Shown one piece after another: positions 1-9,415 of a stretch of 64,000 bases of DNA (position 1 is its first letter; every line of letters starts with the position of its first letter). Under the pieces are notes generated by a model that saw nothing but the letters and a program-made list of their open reading frames with translations, did not search any database and was not told where the DNA came from. The DNA comes from Devosia ginsengisoli (GTDB lineage: Bacteria > Pseudomonadota > Alphaproteobacteria > Rhizobiales > Devosiaceae). Location of the stretch: contig NZ_JANQAJ010000011.1 in the NCBI RefSeq assembly GCF_024707105.1, forward strand, positions 941,488 to 1,005,487, written 5' to 3'. A program made the translations under genes and the position numbers.

Positions 1-2
1 AC

Positions 3-251
3 CTATGCGGGTTGGGGCGCGAGATCATCATCGAGGGGCCGCTGGCGCGAAATGCGCTGTTCGGGCAGGCACTGGCGCGGCTGGCGGGGGTCCCCGTGAG
101 CGCGTCGGGCGATGCGACGGGGACGAGCCTGGGGGCCAGCATGCTGTTTGGTGCAGGCGAAGGGCATGCTGCGGCGGGGGCGCCGATTGTGCCGCTCGAT
201 GTGCCCGGCTTCGACGCTTATGCGCAACGCTGGCGCGACGCCACCGCCTAG
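3..251 (+). CDS. FGGY-family carbohydrate kinase, C-terminal fragment (5' end outside window)
   Basis: Open frame from window edge; EGPLARNALFGQALARLAG...DATGTSLGAS resembles the FGGY kinase C-terminal domain. Confidence 0.7.
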   Translation, partial: LCGLGREIIIEGPLARNALFGQALARLAGVPVSASGDATGTSLGASMLFGAGEGHAAAGAPIVPLDVPGFDAYAQRWRDATA

Positions 252-322
252 CAGCCTTGCGCCCATGGAGGATGCGGGCCAGGCTTCCGGCGCCCATATA
301 GAGGGCAGCATGGAGGTTTGGC

Positions 323-1603
323 ATGGCACGGCATCGGGTGGTCATCGTCGGCAGCGGGTTTGGCGGGCTGGCGGCAGCACAGGCGCTTGATGGCGCTGCA
401 GTTGATGTGACGCTGATCGACCGGCGCAACCACCACCTGTTCCAGCCCCTGCTCTATCAGGTGGCGACGGCTTCGCTCAGCACATCGGAAATCGCCTGGC
501 CCATTCGCCATATCCTGCGCAAGCGGGGCGAAGTCATGACCCTGCTGGCGACGGTGACCGGAGTGGATACGGCAAACAAGGCCGTCGTGCTGGAGGATGG
601 CACCAGGGTTCCCTATGACAGCCTGATCCTCGCGACCGGGGCGCGGCATGCCTATTTCGGGCATGACGACTGGGAGAAATTCGCGCCGGGCCTCAAGACG
701 CTGGAAGACGCGACGACCATTCGCCGCAAGCTGTTGCTGGCCTTCGAGGCCGCCGAGCGCGAGAGCGATCCAGACAAAAGGCGGGCGCTGCTGACTTTCG
801 TCATCATCGGGGCGGGGCCGACGGGGGTCGAACTGGCCGGGGCCATTGTCGAACTGGCGCGGGAGACGCTCAAGGGCGAATTCCGCAGCATCCTGCCCGG
901 CGAGGCACAGGTGGTGCTGATCGAGGGCGGGCAACGCGTGCTGGCCAATTTCAAGCCGGAACTATCGGATTATGCGCTCAAGGCGCTGCGCGAGCTGGGC
1001 GTGACGGTGGAGCTGGGCGAAGCCGTCAGCGCGGTGGATGACGCGGGCGTGGTCTATGGCGGCAAGAGGCTGGATGCGGCGACCGTCATCTGGGCCGCCG
1101 GCGTGCAGGCTTCGCCGGCGGCGAAATGGCTGGGAGTGGAGCCGGACCGGGCGGGCCGGGTGAAGGTCGAGGCGGACCTGACGGTACCTGGGCATCCCGA
1201 TATCTTCGTGGTCGGCGATACGGCGACGATCACCATGCCTGACGGCAAGCCGGTGCCCGGCGTGGGCGACGGGGCCAAGCAGGGCGGCAAGCATGCGGCA
1301 CGGGTGATCCGGGCGCGGCTGGCGGGCGGCACCGCGGCCAAACCGTTCCGCTACAAGCATGCGGGGGACCTGGCCACGATCGGCAAGCGGGCGGCGGTTA
1401 TCGATTTCGGCTGGATCCAGCTCAAGGGCTGGATCGCCTGGTGGGCCTGGGGACTGGCGCATATCTACTTCCTGATCGACACCAAGAACCGGCTGGCCGT
1501 GGCGCTGAGTTGGCTGTGGATCTATCTCAGCGGCCAGCGCAGCGCCCGGCTGATCACGCAGGGCGACGCAGAGAAGGCACCGGTCCGGGAGAGTGAGGCT
1601 TAG
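323..1603 (+). CDS. ndh: NAD(P)/FAD-dependent oxidoreductase, type II NADH dehydrogenase
   Basis: N-terminal GSGFGGLAAAQAL dinucleotide fold, IIGAGPTGVELAGA second Rossmann motif, VVGDTATI; C-terminal membrane-associated segment. Confidence 0.9.
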   Translation: MARHRVVIVGSGFGGLAAAQALDGAAVDVTLIDRRNHHLFQPLLYQVATASLSTSEIAWPIRHILRKRGEVMTLLATVTGVDTANKAVVLEDGTRVPYDSLILATGARHAYFGHDDWEKFAPGLKTLEDATTIRRKLLLAFEAAERESDPDKRRALLTFVIIGAGPTGVELAGAIVELARETLKGEFRSILPGEAQVVLIEGGQRVLANFKPELSDYALKALRELGVTVELGEAVSAVDDAGVVYGGKRLDAATVIWAAGVQASPAAKWLGVEPDRAGRVKVEADLTVPGHPDIFVVGDTATITMPDGKPVPGVGDGAKQGGKHAARVIRARLAGGTAAKPFRYKHAGDLATIGKRAAVIDFGWIQLKGWIAWWAWGLAHIYFLIDTKNRLAVALSWLWIYLSGQRSARLITQGDAEKAPVRESEA

Positions 1604-2559
1604 CGCTCCACGGCTTCCACCGCGGTGGTGGCCTTGTGCAGAGCGCGTTCACGGAGCCAGATGTAGAGGCCGCTGGCGATGACGATGGGGGCGCCCAGAT
1701 AGAGCCAGATATCGGGCGGCTGGTTGAAGATGATCCAGCTCGAGGCGGCCATGAAGATGATCTGGAGATAGGAGAACGGCGCCAGCACCGAGGCGGGGGC
1801 GAAGCCATGCGCCACGGTGATGAGCTGATGGCCGATGAAGCCGAAAATCCCCACGGTGAAGAAGGCGATCCAGACCGAAGGTTCTGACGGCCAGACCCAG
1901 AAGGGGATGGCGAGGGGCGCGAGGAGAACCGTGGCGAAGAAGCCGACATAGAATTGCTGGGTGGCGGCGGAGTCATGCGCCGCCATGCGGCGGGTCAGCA
2001 GGAAATAGAAGGCGGAGAAGACCGCGGCGGCGAGGCACAGCAGGGCCGCCGGATGGAAAGCCTCAGTGCCGGGGCGGACGATGACCAGGATGCCGATGAA
2101 GCCCACGCCAATGGCGGTCCAGCGCCGCCAGCCGACCTGTTCGCCCAGGAGCGGCACCGACAGCGCACAGAGAAAGAGCGGCATGGTGAAGGAGATGGCG
2201 CCGGTGACTGTCAGCGGCAGATAGCGCACGGCAAGGAAATTGCCGGTGGTGGCGCCGAGCAGCATGGCGGCGCGCAGGGCCTGCATCCTGAAGCTGGCAG
2301 TGCGGGCAAGGCCGGTGCCGTGCCTGGGCAGGTTGATGCCGAGCACCAGGACCAGATGCAGGGCATAGCGCAGGAAGACGATCTGCAGGACCGGAATGCC
2401 GCCGAGGGCCAGCCATTTGGCCGAGCTGTCTATGCAGGTGAACATGAGATAGGCGGCGAGCGCGAGCCCGATGCCCAACAGGCGACGGTCGCCGATGGGC
2501 GCTGTGATGGTCGACATGGCGGTTCCGAAGGGACCGCGCGGATGGGCGCGGCGTTGCAC
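1600..2559 (-). CDS. DMT-family (EamA) transporter
   Basis: About 10 hydrophobic segments, EamA repeat pattern; convergent with ndh. Confidence 0.85.
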   Translation of the reverse strand: MQRRAHPRGPFGTAMSTITAPIGDRRLLGIGLALAAYLMFTCIDSSAKWLALGGIPVLQIVFLRYALHLVLVLGINLPRHGTGLARTASFRMQALRAAMLLGATTGNFLAVRYLPLTVTGAISFTMPLFLCALSVPLLGEQVGWRRWTAIGVGFIGILVIVRPGTEAFHPAALLCLAAAVFSAFYFLLTRRMAAHDSAATQQFYVGFFATVLLAPLAIPFWVWPSEPSVWIAFFTVGIFGFIGHQLITVAHGFAPASVLAPFSYLQIIFMAASSWIIFNQPPDIWLYLGAPIVIASGLYIWLRERALHKATTAVEAVER

Positions 2560-2627
2560 TAGCGTTGGAAGATGCGGGGCGTCCTGTCAATGGAAACTTG
2601 TATGGAAGAAGGTGGCCATTCAGCAGC

Positions 2628-2714
2628 CCTCATGGTGAGCCTGTCGAACCACGAGGGCGTGGCACACCAGCCTCCACTCGCTCGACCTCGTGGTTCGACA
2701 AGCTCACCATGAGG
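2628..2714. repeat. Palindromic repeat family A, copy 1 (29-bp inverted arms CCTCATGGTGAGCYTGTCGAACCACGAGG)
   Basis: Arms 2628-2656 and 2686-2714 are reverse complements with 1 mismatch; same element at 35255, 58673 and variant at 24512. Confidence 0.9.
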
Positions 2715-2746
2715 TCTCGTAGGCCACGGCGAAGCCTGTTACTCCC

Positions 2747-5221
2747 CTAGAACGTATCGCGCAGGTTGCGGACTTTGAGCGACTGGACCAGTTCGGCCGG
2801 CGACGGGGTGGCGCCGTGGCGGGGGGTGAAGGTGAGTTCGGTCTGGCGGCCCGGCAGGAGCGTCACGGCATTGTCGGAGAAATAGCCGGGGATATCGACG
2901 CTGGCGGTGACGAACAAAGCCGGCTTGTCGCTGGTAAGGGTCAGCACGAAATTTCCATCCACATCGGACCAAGCGGCGCGGACCTTGGGCTCGACCAGTT
3001 CGTAGGCCTTGTAGGGCTTGGGGAAATAGTCGTTTTCGCCCAGGAGATTGCCCGAGGCATCGCGCCAGGAGAAGAACAGGAATTCGTCTTCGGCGAGATC
3101 GGCGGTCTGAAGCGTGGTGACGCTGATGGCGGCATCGGGACCGATGGCTGTATTGCCGGAGAAGACCTTGCGGTCGCCGCCGCCCACTTTGACGGCACGG
3201 ATTTCGAGGGCGACGGTTACCGGCTTGCCGGTATCGTTGATGCCGCGGAAAGTGATTTCGGCATTATCCGGGCTCGGCACGGCGACGATGTTGACAGGCA
3301 GGAAGAAGCGCTTGGCCATATATTGCAGCAGCTTCCACTGCCCGCCGTAATCGAGGCTGGACCAGGAGGCGACCGGCCAGATGTCGTTGATCTGCCAGAA
3401 CAGGGTGCCCATGCAGCGCGGCTTGGTGGAGCGCCAGTATTCGATGGCGGTCTTGATGGCGAGACCCTGCTGGATCTGGCTCAAAAACACCATCTGGTCG
3501 AAATCGCGCGGGAAGCGGAAATAGCGCGTCATGGTCTCGAGGATACGCGCATTGCCGCCATTGTTGCGCTGGTGGTTTTCCATGACCGGGGAGGACGGGT
3601 TGCGATCCTTTTCCTCGGCGAAACTCTCGATGACATTCATCGAGGTGAAGGACTGGAAGCCGAATTCGGAGGCGAAGCGCGGATTGACGCTGCGATAGGC
3701 GTCGAAGCTCTTGGCCGAATGCCAGACATCCCAATAATGGGTGTCACCCCGCGTATCGGCGTGCCAGCCGTCGGAGAAATCGAGATAGCCCATGGAGGGC
3801 GAGGACGGCCAGAAGCGGCGGGCCGGGTCTTCGTCCTCGACGATATTGCCGAGCATGGAATTGAGCCGGTCGTAATTGGCGACGTAGCGCTCGGGAGCTG
3901 CCTTGGTCTCGGGATACCAGCTCAGCGAGCCGATCACCTCGTTGTCGCCGCACCAGAGGGCAATGGAAGCATGGTGGCTGAGGCGGCGCACCTGCTGGGT
4001 GATTTCGGTGCGGACATTGTCGAGGAAGGGCCGGTCGGACGGGTAGCTCATGCAGGCGAACATGAAATCGTGCCAGAGCAGGATGCCGAGTTCGTCGCAG
4101 AGCTCGTAGAAATAGTCGGGCTCGTACTGCCCGCCGCCCCAGATGCGGAGCATGTTCATATTGGCGGCTTTGGCGCTTTCGAGCAGGTCGCGGATGACCG
4201 CTGGCGTGATGCGCGAGGGAATGGCGTCGGCGGGAATCCAGTTGGCGCCCATCATGGTGATGTCGCGGCCATTGATGCGGCATTTGAAAGTGTGGTCGAT
4301 CTCGTCGGGCTCGACGACCCATTCGAGCTTGCGCAGGCCGATCTGTCTTGTGGTCTTTTCGCCTTCGAGGTCGGTCACCAGTTCATAGAGCGGCTGGGCG
4401 CCCTGCCCCGCCGGCCACCACAGTTTGGGATCGTGGATGGTGACATTGTGGGTGAAGACATTCTCGCCCGGCTGCACCGAGACCTTGTCCGATATCACCT
4501 GGCCATCGATGGTGTGTTCAAGTTCCACTTCACCCTGGGCGAAGGCGAAAAGGCGAGTCTTTATCGACAGTTCGACCGACTTGTTGCCATGGGCCTGATC
4601 GACCTGGACGCTCTCCTGCCGAGCCAGACGCGACTTGCGCAGGCTCATCGTGCCATAGACGCCGATGGGCATGAGGCAGATGCCCCAGTCCCAACCGGCA
4701 TGGCAGGCCGCCTTGCGGATGAAGTTCATATGGATGCCCTTCAACCCATTGGTCATGTAATTGTAGGTGAAGGGGATCGGGAAAGGATGCGCGTCGGCGC
4801 GGGCCTTGGCGACGTCGGGGGCGATGGCGAATTCGATCCGCAAAGTGTTGTCGCCTTCGCGCACCCTGCCGGTTACGTCGATATCGTTGCGGAGGAAGCT
4901 GTTCTGCGTGTTGGCGACGACTTCACCATTGAGCAGGATGGTGGCGATGCAATCCACTTCGCTGAGGGTCAGCGTCAGGTAGCCGTCGATATCGGCGGCG
5001 CTGGCGGTAAAGCTGCGCTCGACCGACCAGGCGGTCTCGTTGACCCACATCACCGTCTTTTCGTTTTCGCCGAAATAGGGATCGGGGATGGCCTTGGCGG
5101 CCAGCAAGGCGGTGTGGACGTCGCCCGGCAGGGTGATCGGCGCCGTGAGGTCTGATGTGGGCGAGGACAGGGTAAAGTCACCCGCCAAAGAGATTTCAGA
5201 ATAAACCAAACCAGCCACCAT
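2747..5221 (-). CDS. Glycoside hydrolase family 2, beta-mannosidase
   Basis: GH2 motifs (MLRIWGGGQYEPDYFYELCDELGILLWHDFMFACMSYP, LWCGDNEV, RFASEFGFQSF); start at 5221 preceded by AAGGAG, so the 5305 ORF start is probably too long. Confidence 0.92.
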   Translation of the reverse strand: MVAGLVYSEISLAGDFTLSSPTSDLTAPITLPGDVHTALLAAKAIPDPYFGENEKTVMWVNETAWSVERSFTASAADIDGYLTLTLSEVDCIATILLNGEVVANTQNSFLRNDIDVTGRVREGDNTLRIEFAIAPDVAKARADAHPFPIPFTYNYMTNGLKGIHMNFIRKAACHAGWDWGICLMPIGVYGTMSLRKSRLARQESVQVDQAHGNKSVELSIKTRLFAFAQGEVELEHTIDGQVISDKVSVQPGENVFTHNVTIHDPKLWWPAGQGAQPLYELVTDLEGEKTTRQIGLRKLEWVVEPDEIDHTFKCRINGRDITMMGANWIPADAIPSRITPAVIRDLLESAKAANMNMLRIWGGGQYEPDYFYELCDELGILLWHDFMFACMSYPSDRPFLDNVRTEITQQVRRLSHHASIALWCGDNEVIGSLSWYPETKAAPERYVANYDRLNSMLGNIVEDEDPARRFWPSSPSMGYLDFSDGWHADTRGDTHYWDVWHSAKSFDAYRSVNPRFASEFGFQSFTSMNVIESFAEEKDRNPSSPVMENHQRNNGGNARILETMTRYFRFPRDFDQMVFLSQIQQGLAIKTAIEYWRSTKPRCMGTLFWQINDIWPVASWSSLDYGGQWKLLQYMAKRFFLPVNIVAVPSPDNAEITFRGINDTGKPVTVALEIRAVKVGGGDRKVFSGNTAIGPDAAISVTTLQTADLAEDEFLFFSWRDASGNLLGENDYFPKPYKAYELVEPKVRAAWSDVDGNFVLTLTSDKPALFVTASVDIPGYFSDNAVTLLPGRQTELTFTPRHGATPSPAELVQSLKVRNLRDTF

Positions 5222-5338
5222 CGATCTCCTTGCGGGTCTGCAATCGATTGCAGGTGATAGTCGCTCGCCGGGAAAGTGCCAATGGCTTTCTCCGGCGCGC
5301 GACAAAAAATGGGGCGCGCGGACCTGGGTTACGCACCG

Positions 5339-6511
5339 TCAATCTTCCAGCGACACCGAATTGGCGGCTTCGATGGCAGGCTTGAGGATCACGTCGCCCG
5401 GCAGGCGCGCCACGAGCCGGTTCATCAGATGCATGAAGCCGATACCCAGGCGTGACGTCGGCACATAGCCATGCGTCGCCATCTGCGCCAGTTTCTGGCT
5501 CTTGCCGACGAAAGGACGCATGCGTGCCTCGTAGCGGGCAAAGGCAGCTCCGTGATCGCCAGCGGCCCGTTCGAGTTCCCGAGCCAGCACATAGGCACCC
5601 GTTACCGCCATGCCCGACCCCATGCCGGACAGTGGCGTAGCACAAAAGGCCGCGTCGCCCAACAACGCCACCCTGCCCTTCGACCAGCCATCCATGCGCA
5701 CCTGGCTGACACTGTCGAAGTAGAATTCTTCCGAGGCCAGCATTTCCGGCAGGATGCGCGGCACGGCCCAGCCCTGGCCCTCATAAAGATCCGCCACGAT
5801 GCGCTTCTGGGCCTGGACATCCCGATGGTCATAGTCGAGCGGATCGGCGTGGAAGAAGAACAGGGCGCGCGCCTCGCTGTTCTGCCGGGCGGGATAGACC
5901 GACAGGATGGTGCCCGGGGCATTGAACATCTTGCCCGAATAGCGGAGGCCCAGCAGGTTGGGAATGCGCGCCACGGCCAGATAGAGCCCAAGATGATGCA
6001 GAAACTGCTGCTCGGGCCCGAACGCCAGGCGGCGGACTCCCGAATGCTGCCCGTCCGCACCAATCACCAGACCAAAGCGGCGACTTTCGCCACTCTGAAA
6101 CTGGACGGCAACGCCGTCCGCGTCCTGATTCAGGGCCGCAATGGCGTCGCCGAAGCGATATTCGACGCGGTCGCGCGTCGCCTCGTAGAGAATGTGGACC
6201 AGGTCACCGCGCATGATCTCCACCTCGCCACTGGCAAAGCTGGCCGGCATGACGGCCCGGCTGCGATCGCGCGCATCGACATAGTGCATGTCGCCCTGAT
6301 GCGTCGCCTGACGCTCGATCTCCGGCAGCAGGTCCATGCGACGCAAAACCTCACGCGAAACTCCACGAAAATCCACGGCGTGGCCGGCGATGCGCGGGGC
6401 TTGTGACCGCTCGACCACGGTCGGCACGAAACCACGCCGGGCAAGCCAGAATGCCAGGGCCGGGCCTGCAATGCCGGCGCCGGAAATCAGAACGGAATTG
6501 TCGGTATTCAT
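5339..6511 (-). CDS. FAD-dependent monooxygenase (PHBH/TetX-like)
   Basis: MNTDNSVLISGAGIAGPALAFWLARRG FAD fold, DG motif (GADGQHSGVR), GDAAFCATPLSGMGSGMA. Confidence 0.88.
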   Translation of the reverse strand: MNTDNSVLISGAGIAGPALAFWLARRGFVPTVVERSQAPRIAGHAVDFRGVSREVLRRMDLLPEIERQATHQGDMHYVDARDRSRAVMPASFASGEVEIMRGDLVHILYEATRDRVEYRFGDAIAALNQDADGVAVQFQSGESRRFGLVIGADGQHSGVRRLAFGPEQQFLHHLGLYLAVARIPNLLGLRYSGKMFNAPGTILSVYPARQNSEARALFFFHADPLDYDHRDVQAQKRIVADLYEGQGWAVPRILPEMLASEEFYFDSVSQVRMDGWSKGRVALLGDAAFCATPLSGMGSGMAVTGAYVLARELERAAGDHGAAFARYEARMRPFVGKSQKLAQMATHGYVPTSRLGIGFMHLMNRLVARLPGDVILKPAIEAANSVSLED

Positions 6512-6536
6512 CAAACCTCTCCTCGTTGCATGGCGC

Positions 6537-6571
6537 GATCTATACGACCGTATAATACATATGTATAGATC
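6537..6571. promoter_or_regulatory. Divergent-promoter operator with nested palindromes (candidate TetR operator)
   Basis: GATCTATAC(6537-6545)/GTATAGATC(6563-6571) perfect inverted repeat; nested TATAC-gacc-GTATA and ATACATATGTAT palindromes. Confidence 0.7.
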
Positions 6572-6664
6572 AAATTCATACAAACGTGTAAATTTTTGCT
6601 CCGGGTGCTATGGAGGAGTCGGGCACCGGGCCGGCAGGCCTGAAGTGAATGGAGAAATGGAAGC

Positions 6665-7249
6665 GTGGGACACCGGGAAGACCTGATGAGAGGGGCGAAG
6701 AAGTGCCTGCTGGAGCTGGGTTATGCGCGCACCACAGCGCGCGACATCGTTGCCGCCTCGGGAACCAATCTGGCCTCGATCGGCTATCATTTCGGCTCGA
6801 AGGACGCCCTGATGGCGGCCGCGATGATGGAACTGATGGGCGACTGGGGTGACCGGTTCTCGCCACCCAGCATGCGCGATGTGGAAATGTCCTCGCTGCA
6901 GCGCTTTTCCGAGGCCTGGCAGCGACTGATCGAGCAGTTCGCCGCCGACCCGCAATTGCTGATTGCGAGCTTTGAGATATTCGCGCAAATCCAGCGGCTG
7001 CCGAACCTCAAGGCGATGCTGGCCGGAGCCTACGAACAATTGCGCGGAGAGCTGGCGCTGGACTTCCTGACGCCCACACCCGATTTGGAGGGCAAGAGGT
7101 TCAGGGCGGTGAGTTCCTTGCTGCTGGCATTACTATCCGGGCTGGCGGCGCAGTACCTGGCCGACCCCGAACGGGCACCCACGGTCGACGAGATCGTCGA
7201 CGGCCTGCGATATATCGGCCGGTCACTGGACGCGCTGGCGGGAGAATAG
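6665..7249 (+). CDS. TetR/AcrR-family transcriptional regulator
   Basis: HTH ARTTARDIVAASGTNLASIGYHFGSKDALM; divergent from monooxygenase. Confidence 0.92.
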   Translation: MGHREDLMRGAKKCLLELGYARTTARDIVAASGTNLASIGYHFGSKDALMAAAMMELMGDWGDRFSPPSMRDVEMSSLQRFSEAWQRLIEQFAADPQLLIASFEIFAQIQRLPNLKAMLAGAYEQLRGELALDFLTPTPDLEGKRFRAVSSLLLALLSGLAAQYLADPERAPTVDEIVDGLRYIGRSLDALAGE

Positions 7250-7392
7250 CGTCGCTGACGCCGGTTGCCGGTTATTGCATCGTTGTTATGTTCGGATTCC
7301 GAGCCAAATACCTGAATCAGGCCGGCTCGTTTACACATGTATTAGGGTTTGCCCCGGTAACGTCGACGGGTGAGCAAGGAGCTCGTCGGGCT

Positions 7393-9360
7393 ATGAAGAG
7401 GCTAGTGCAGTACTTTGCCGTTCCGGACGACCCGGAACTGGTGCAGGCACAGGCCCTTGCCTTCGGCCGGCAGGTGCCGCTGATGTATGGCATCCTGCTG
7501 GTCAATTCGTTGGCGCTGGCCGCGACCCATACAAGCGCTCCCGACCTGCTGCGGCTCTATGTGCCGGGTCTGCTGACGCTGGTCTGCCTGGTCCGCATCG
7601 CCGTCTGGTGGCGGTCGCGCGGTGGCGGCATCACCTATTCCAAGGCCCGCCGGCTGCTGCGCAGCACGTTGTGGGTATCGGCCCTGCTCGGCATCGGCTT
7701 TTCGAGCTGGGCGCTGAGCCTTTATCCCTATGGCGGGCCGTATCAGCAATCGCATATCGCCTTCTATATGGGCATTACCAGCATTGGCTGCGTCTATTGC
7801 CTGATGCATCTGCGCGGAGCGGCGACGATGGTGGCGCTCAGCGTCATCATTCCCTTCGTGGTGTTTTTCGTCGTGAGCGGCAACCTGGTCTTCGGCGCCC
7901 TGGCGGTCAACCTGGTGCTGGTGGTCGGCGCGCTGATGGTGGTGCTGCTCAACAATTACCGGGATTTCGGCGCGCTGGTGGCATCGCGTGGCGAGATGGA
8001 GCGCAAGCAGGCCGAAACCCAGCGCCTGTCGGATGAAAACCATCGGCTGGCCAATGTGGACAGCCTGACCGGGCTGCCGAACAGCCGCTCGTTCGAGCGA
8101 CACCTGCAGGCGGCGTTGGACCAGGCCGAGGCGGACCAGACCCGGATCGGCGTGGCGCGGCTGGATATCGACAGCTTCAAATCAATCAATGACATATTCG
8201 GCCAGGTGATCGGCGACCGCGTGCTGGTGGAGATCACCAAACGCATCAATGCGCTGCGCCGGCCCTCGACTTTCGTGGCGCGGCTGGGCTCGAACAGTTT
8301 TGCGCTGATCCTGCCAGAGATGAGTGACGAGGCGGCTTTGCAGGCCTGTGGCGACGTGCTGACCGAAGCCATGCGGCCAGCATTCGCGTTCAAGGTCGGC
8401 ACGGTGCATCTGTCGGCCTCGGCCGGCCTGGCGGTGTCACAGCCCGGCGATACGGCCGATATGCTGTTCGACCGGGCGGACTATGCGACCGGCGTGGCCA
8501 AGCGTGACGCCAGGGGCCGCGCGCTGGTGTTTTCGGAGCGGCATGCGGATGAACTGAGCCGGGTGCGGCGGATGGAACATGCGCTGCATACGGCCGATCT
8601 CGACGCGGAAATCTACATCCTGTTCCAGCCGCAATTCGATATCGCGCTAAACCGGACGACCGGCTACGAAGTGCTGGCGCGCTGGCGCAGCCCTGACCTG
8701 GGCGAGGTATCGCCGGGCGAATTCATTCCCCTGGCCGAGCGGACGGGGATGATCTCCAAGATCACCCAGACCGTGTTGCGCAAGGCGCTGGCGATGTCGG
8801 GAACCCTGCCCAAGCCACTGCGCCTGTCGGTGAACCTGTCGGCGCATGACCTGGGCTCGACCACGGCCATGGAAGCCATCGCCATGCTGGTGGAGCAGGC
8901 CGGCAGGCCATGCCGCGTGGATTTCGAGATCACAGAAACTGCCGTCATGCGCGATATCGGCCAGGCCAATGAAGGGCTGCTGGCCCTGCTGGCACTGGGT
9001 TCGCGCATCGCGCTCGACGATTTCGGCACGGGCCATTCGAGCCTGACCCACGTGCAGAAGCTGCCGCTCGATCGCATCAAGGTGGATCGCAGCTTCGTCA
9101 AGGAAGTCACCAGCGACCCGACCAGCCGGGCCATCATCAAGACCACGGTCGATCTCTGCCGGAACCTGGGCATTTCCTGCGTGTTCGAGGGCATCGAGAC
9201 GGAGGAACAGCTCGACGCCCTGCTCGGCCTCGGCGGCACGGTGATGCAGGGTTACCTGTTCGGCCGGCCGATGAGCGCGGACAAGGTGCTCGAGCATATC
9301 GCGGACGAGAATCAGGGCTGGCAGCGGCATCGCCGCCGGATATTCGGCGCGGCGAGCTGA
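7393..9360 (+). CDS. Membrane GGDEF/EAL protein (GGDEF degenerate, EAL largely intact)
   Basis: DSLTGLPNSRSFERHL; GGDEF site reads GSNSF; EAL motifs EVLARW, DDFGTGHSSL, EGIETEEQ; likely start MKRLVQYF at 7393 with upstream AAGGAG. Confidence 0.88.
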   Translation: MKRLVQYFAVPDDPELVQAQALAFGRQVPLMYGILLVNSLALAATHTSAPDLLRLYVPGLLTLVCLVRIAVWWRSRGGGITYSKARRLLRSTLWVSALLGIGFSSWALSLYPYGGPYQQSHIAFYMGITSIGCVYCLMHLRGAATMVALSVIIPFVVFFVVSGNLVFGALAVNLVLVVGALMVVLLNNYRDFGALVASRGEMERKQAETQRLSDENHRLANVDSLTGLPNSRSFERHLQAALDQAEADQTRIGVARLDIDSFKSINDIFGQVIGDRVLVEITKRINALRRPSTFVARLGSNSFALILPEMSDEAALQACGDVLTEAMRPAFAFKVGTVHLSASAGLAVSQPGDTADMLFDRADYATGVAKRDARGRALVFSERHADELSRVRRMEHALHTADLDAEIYILFQPQFDIALNRTTGYEVLARWRSPDLGEVSPGEFIPLAERTGMISKITQTVLRKALAMSGTLPKPLRLSVNLSAHDLGSTTAMEAIAMLVEQAGRPCRVDFEITETAVMRDIGQANEGLLALLALGSRIALDDFGTGHSSLTHVQKLPLDRIKVDRSFVKEVTSDPTSRAIIKTTVDLCRNLGISCVFEGIETEEQLDALLGLGGTVMQGYLFGRPMSADKVLEHIADENQGWQRHRRRIFGAAS

Positions 9361-9378
9361 GGGCTCCACCGTGGTGGC

Positions 9379-9401
9379 TTGACATGTGACCATTTAGTCA
9401 C
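9379..9401 (+). promoter_or_regulatory. Promoter/operator of ArsR-AHSA1 gene
   Basis: TTGACA at 9379-9384; inverted repeat GTGAC(9386-9390)-catttA-GTCAC(9397-9401) followed by CTATTGT. Confidence 0.6.
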
Positions 9402-9415
9402 CTATTGTCCAGGCC

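Noticed and set aside
2816-5155. 779-aa plus-strand ORF
   Set aside because: Antisense to well-supported GH2 beta-mannosidase; no recognisable motifs.
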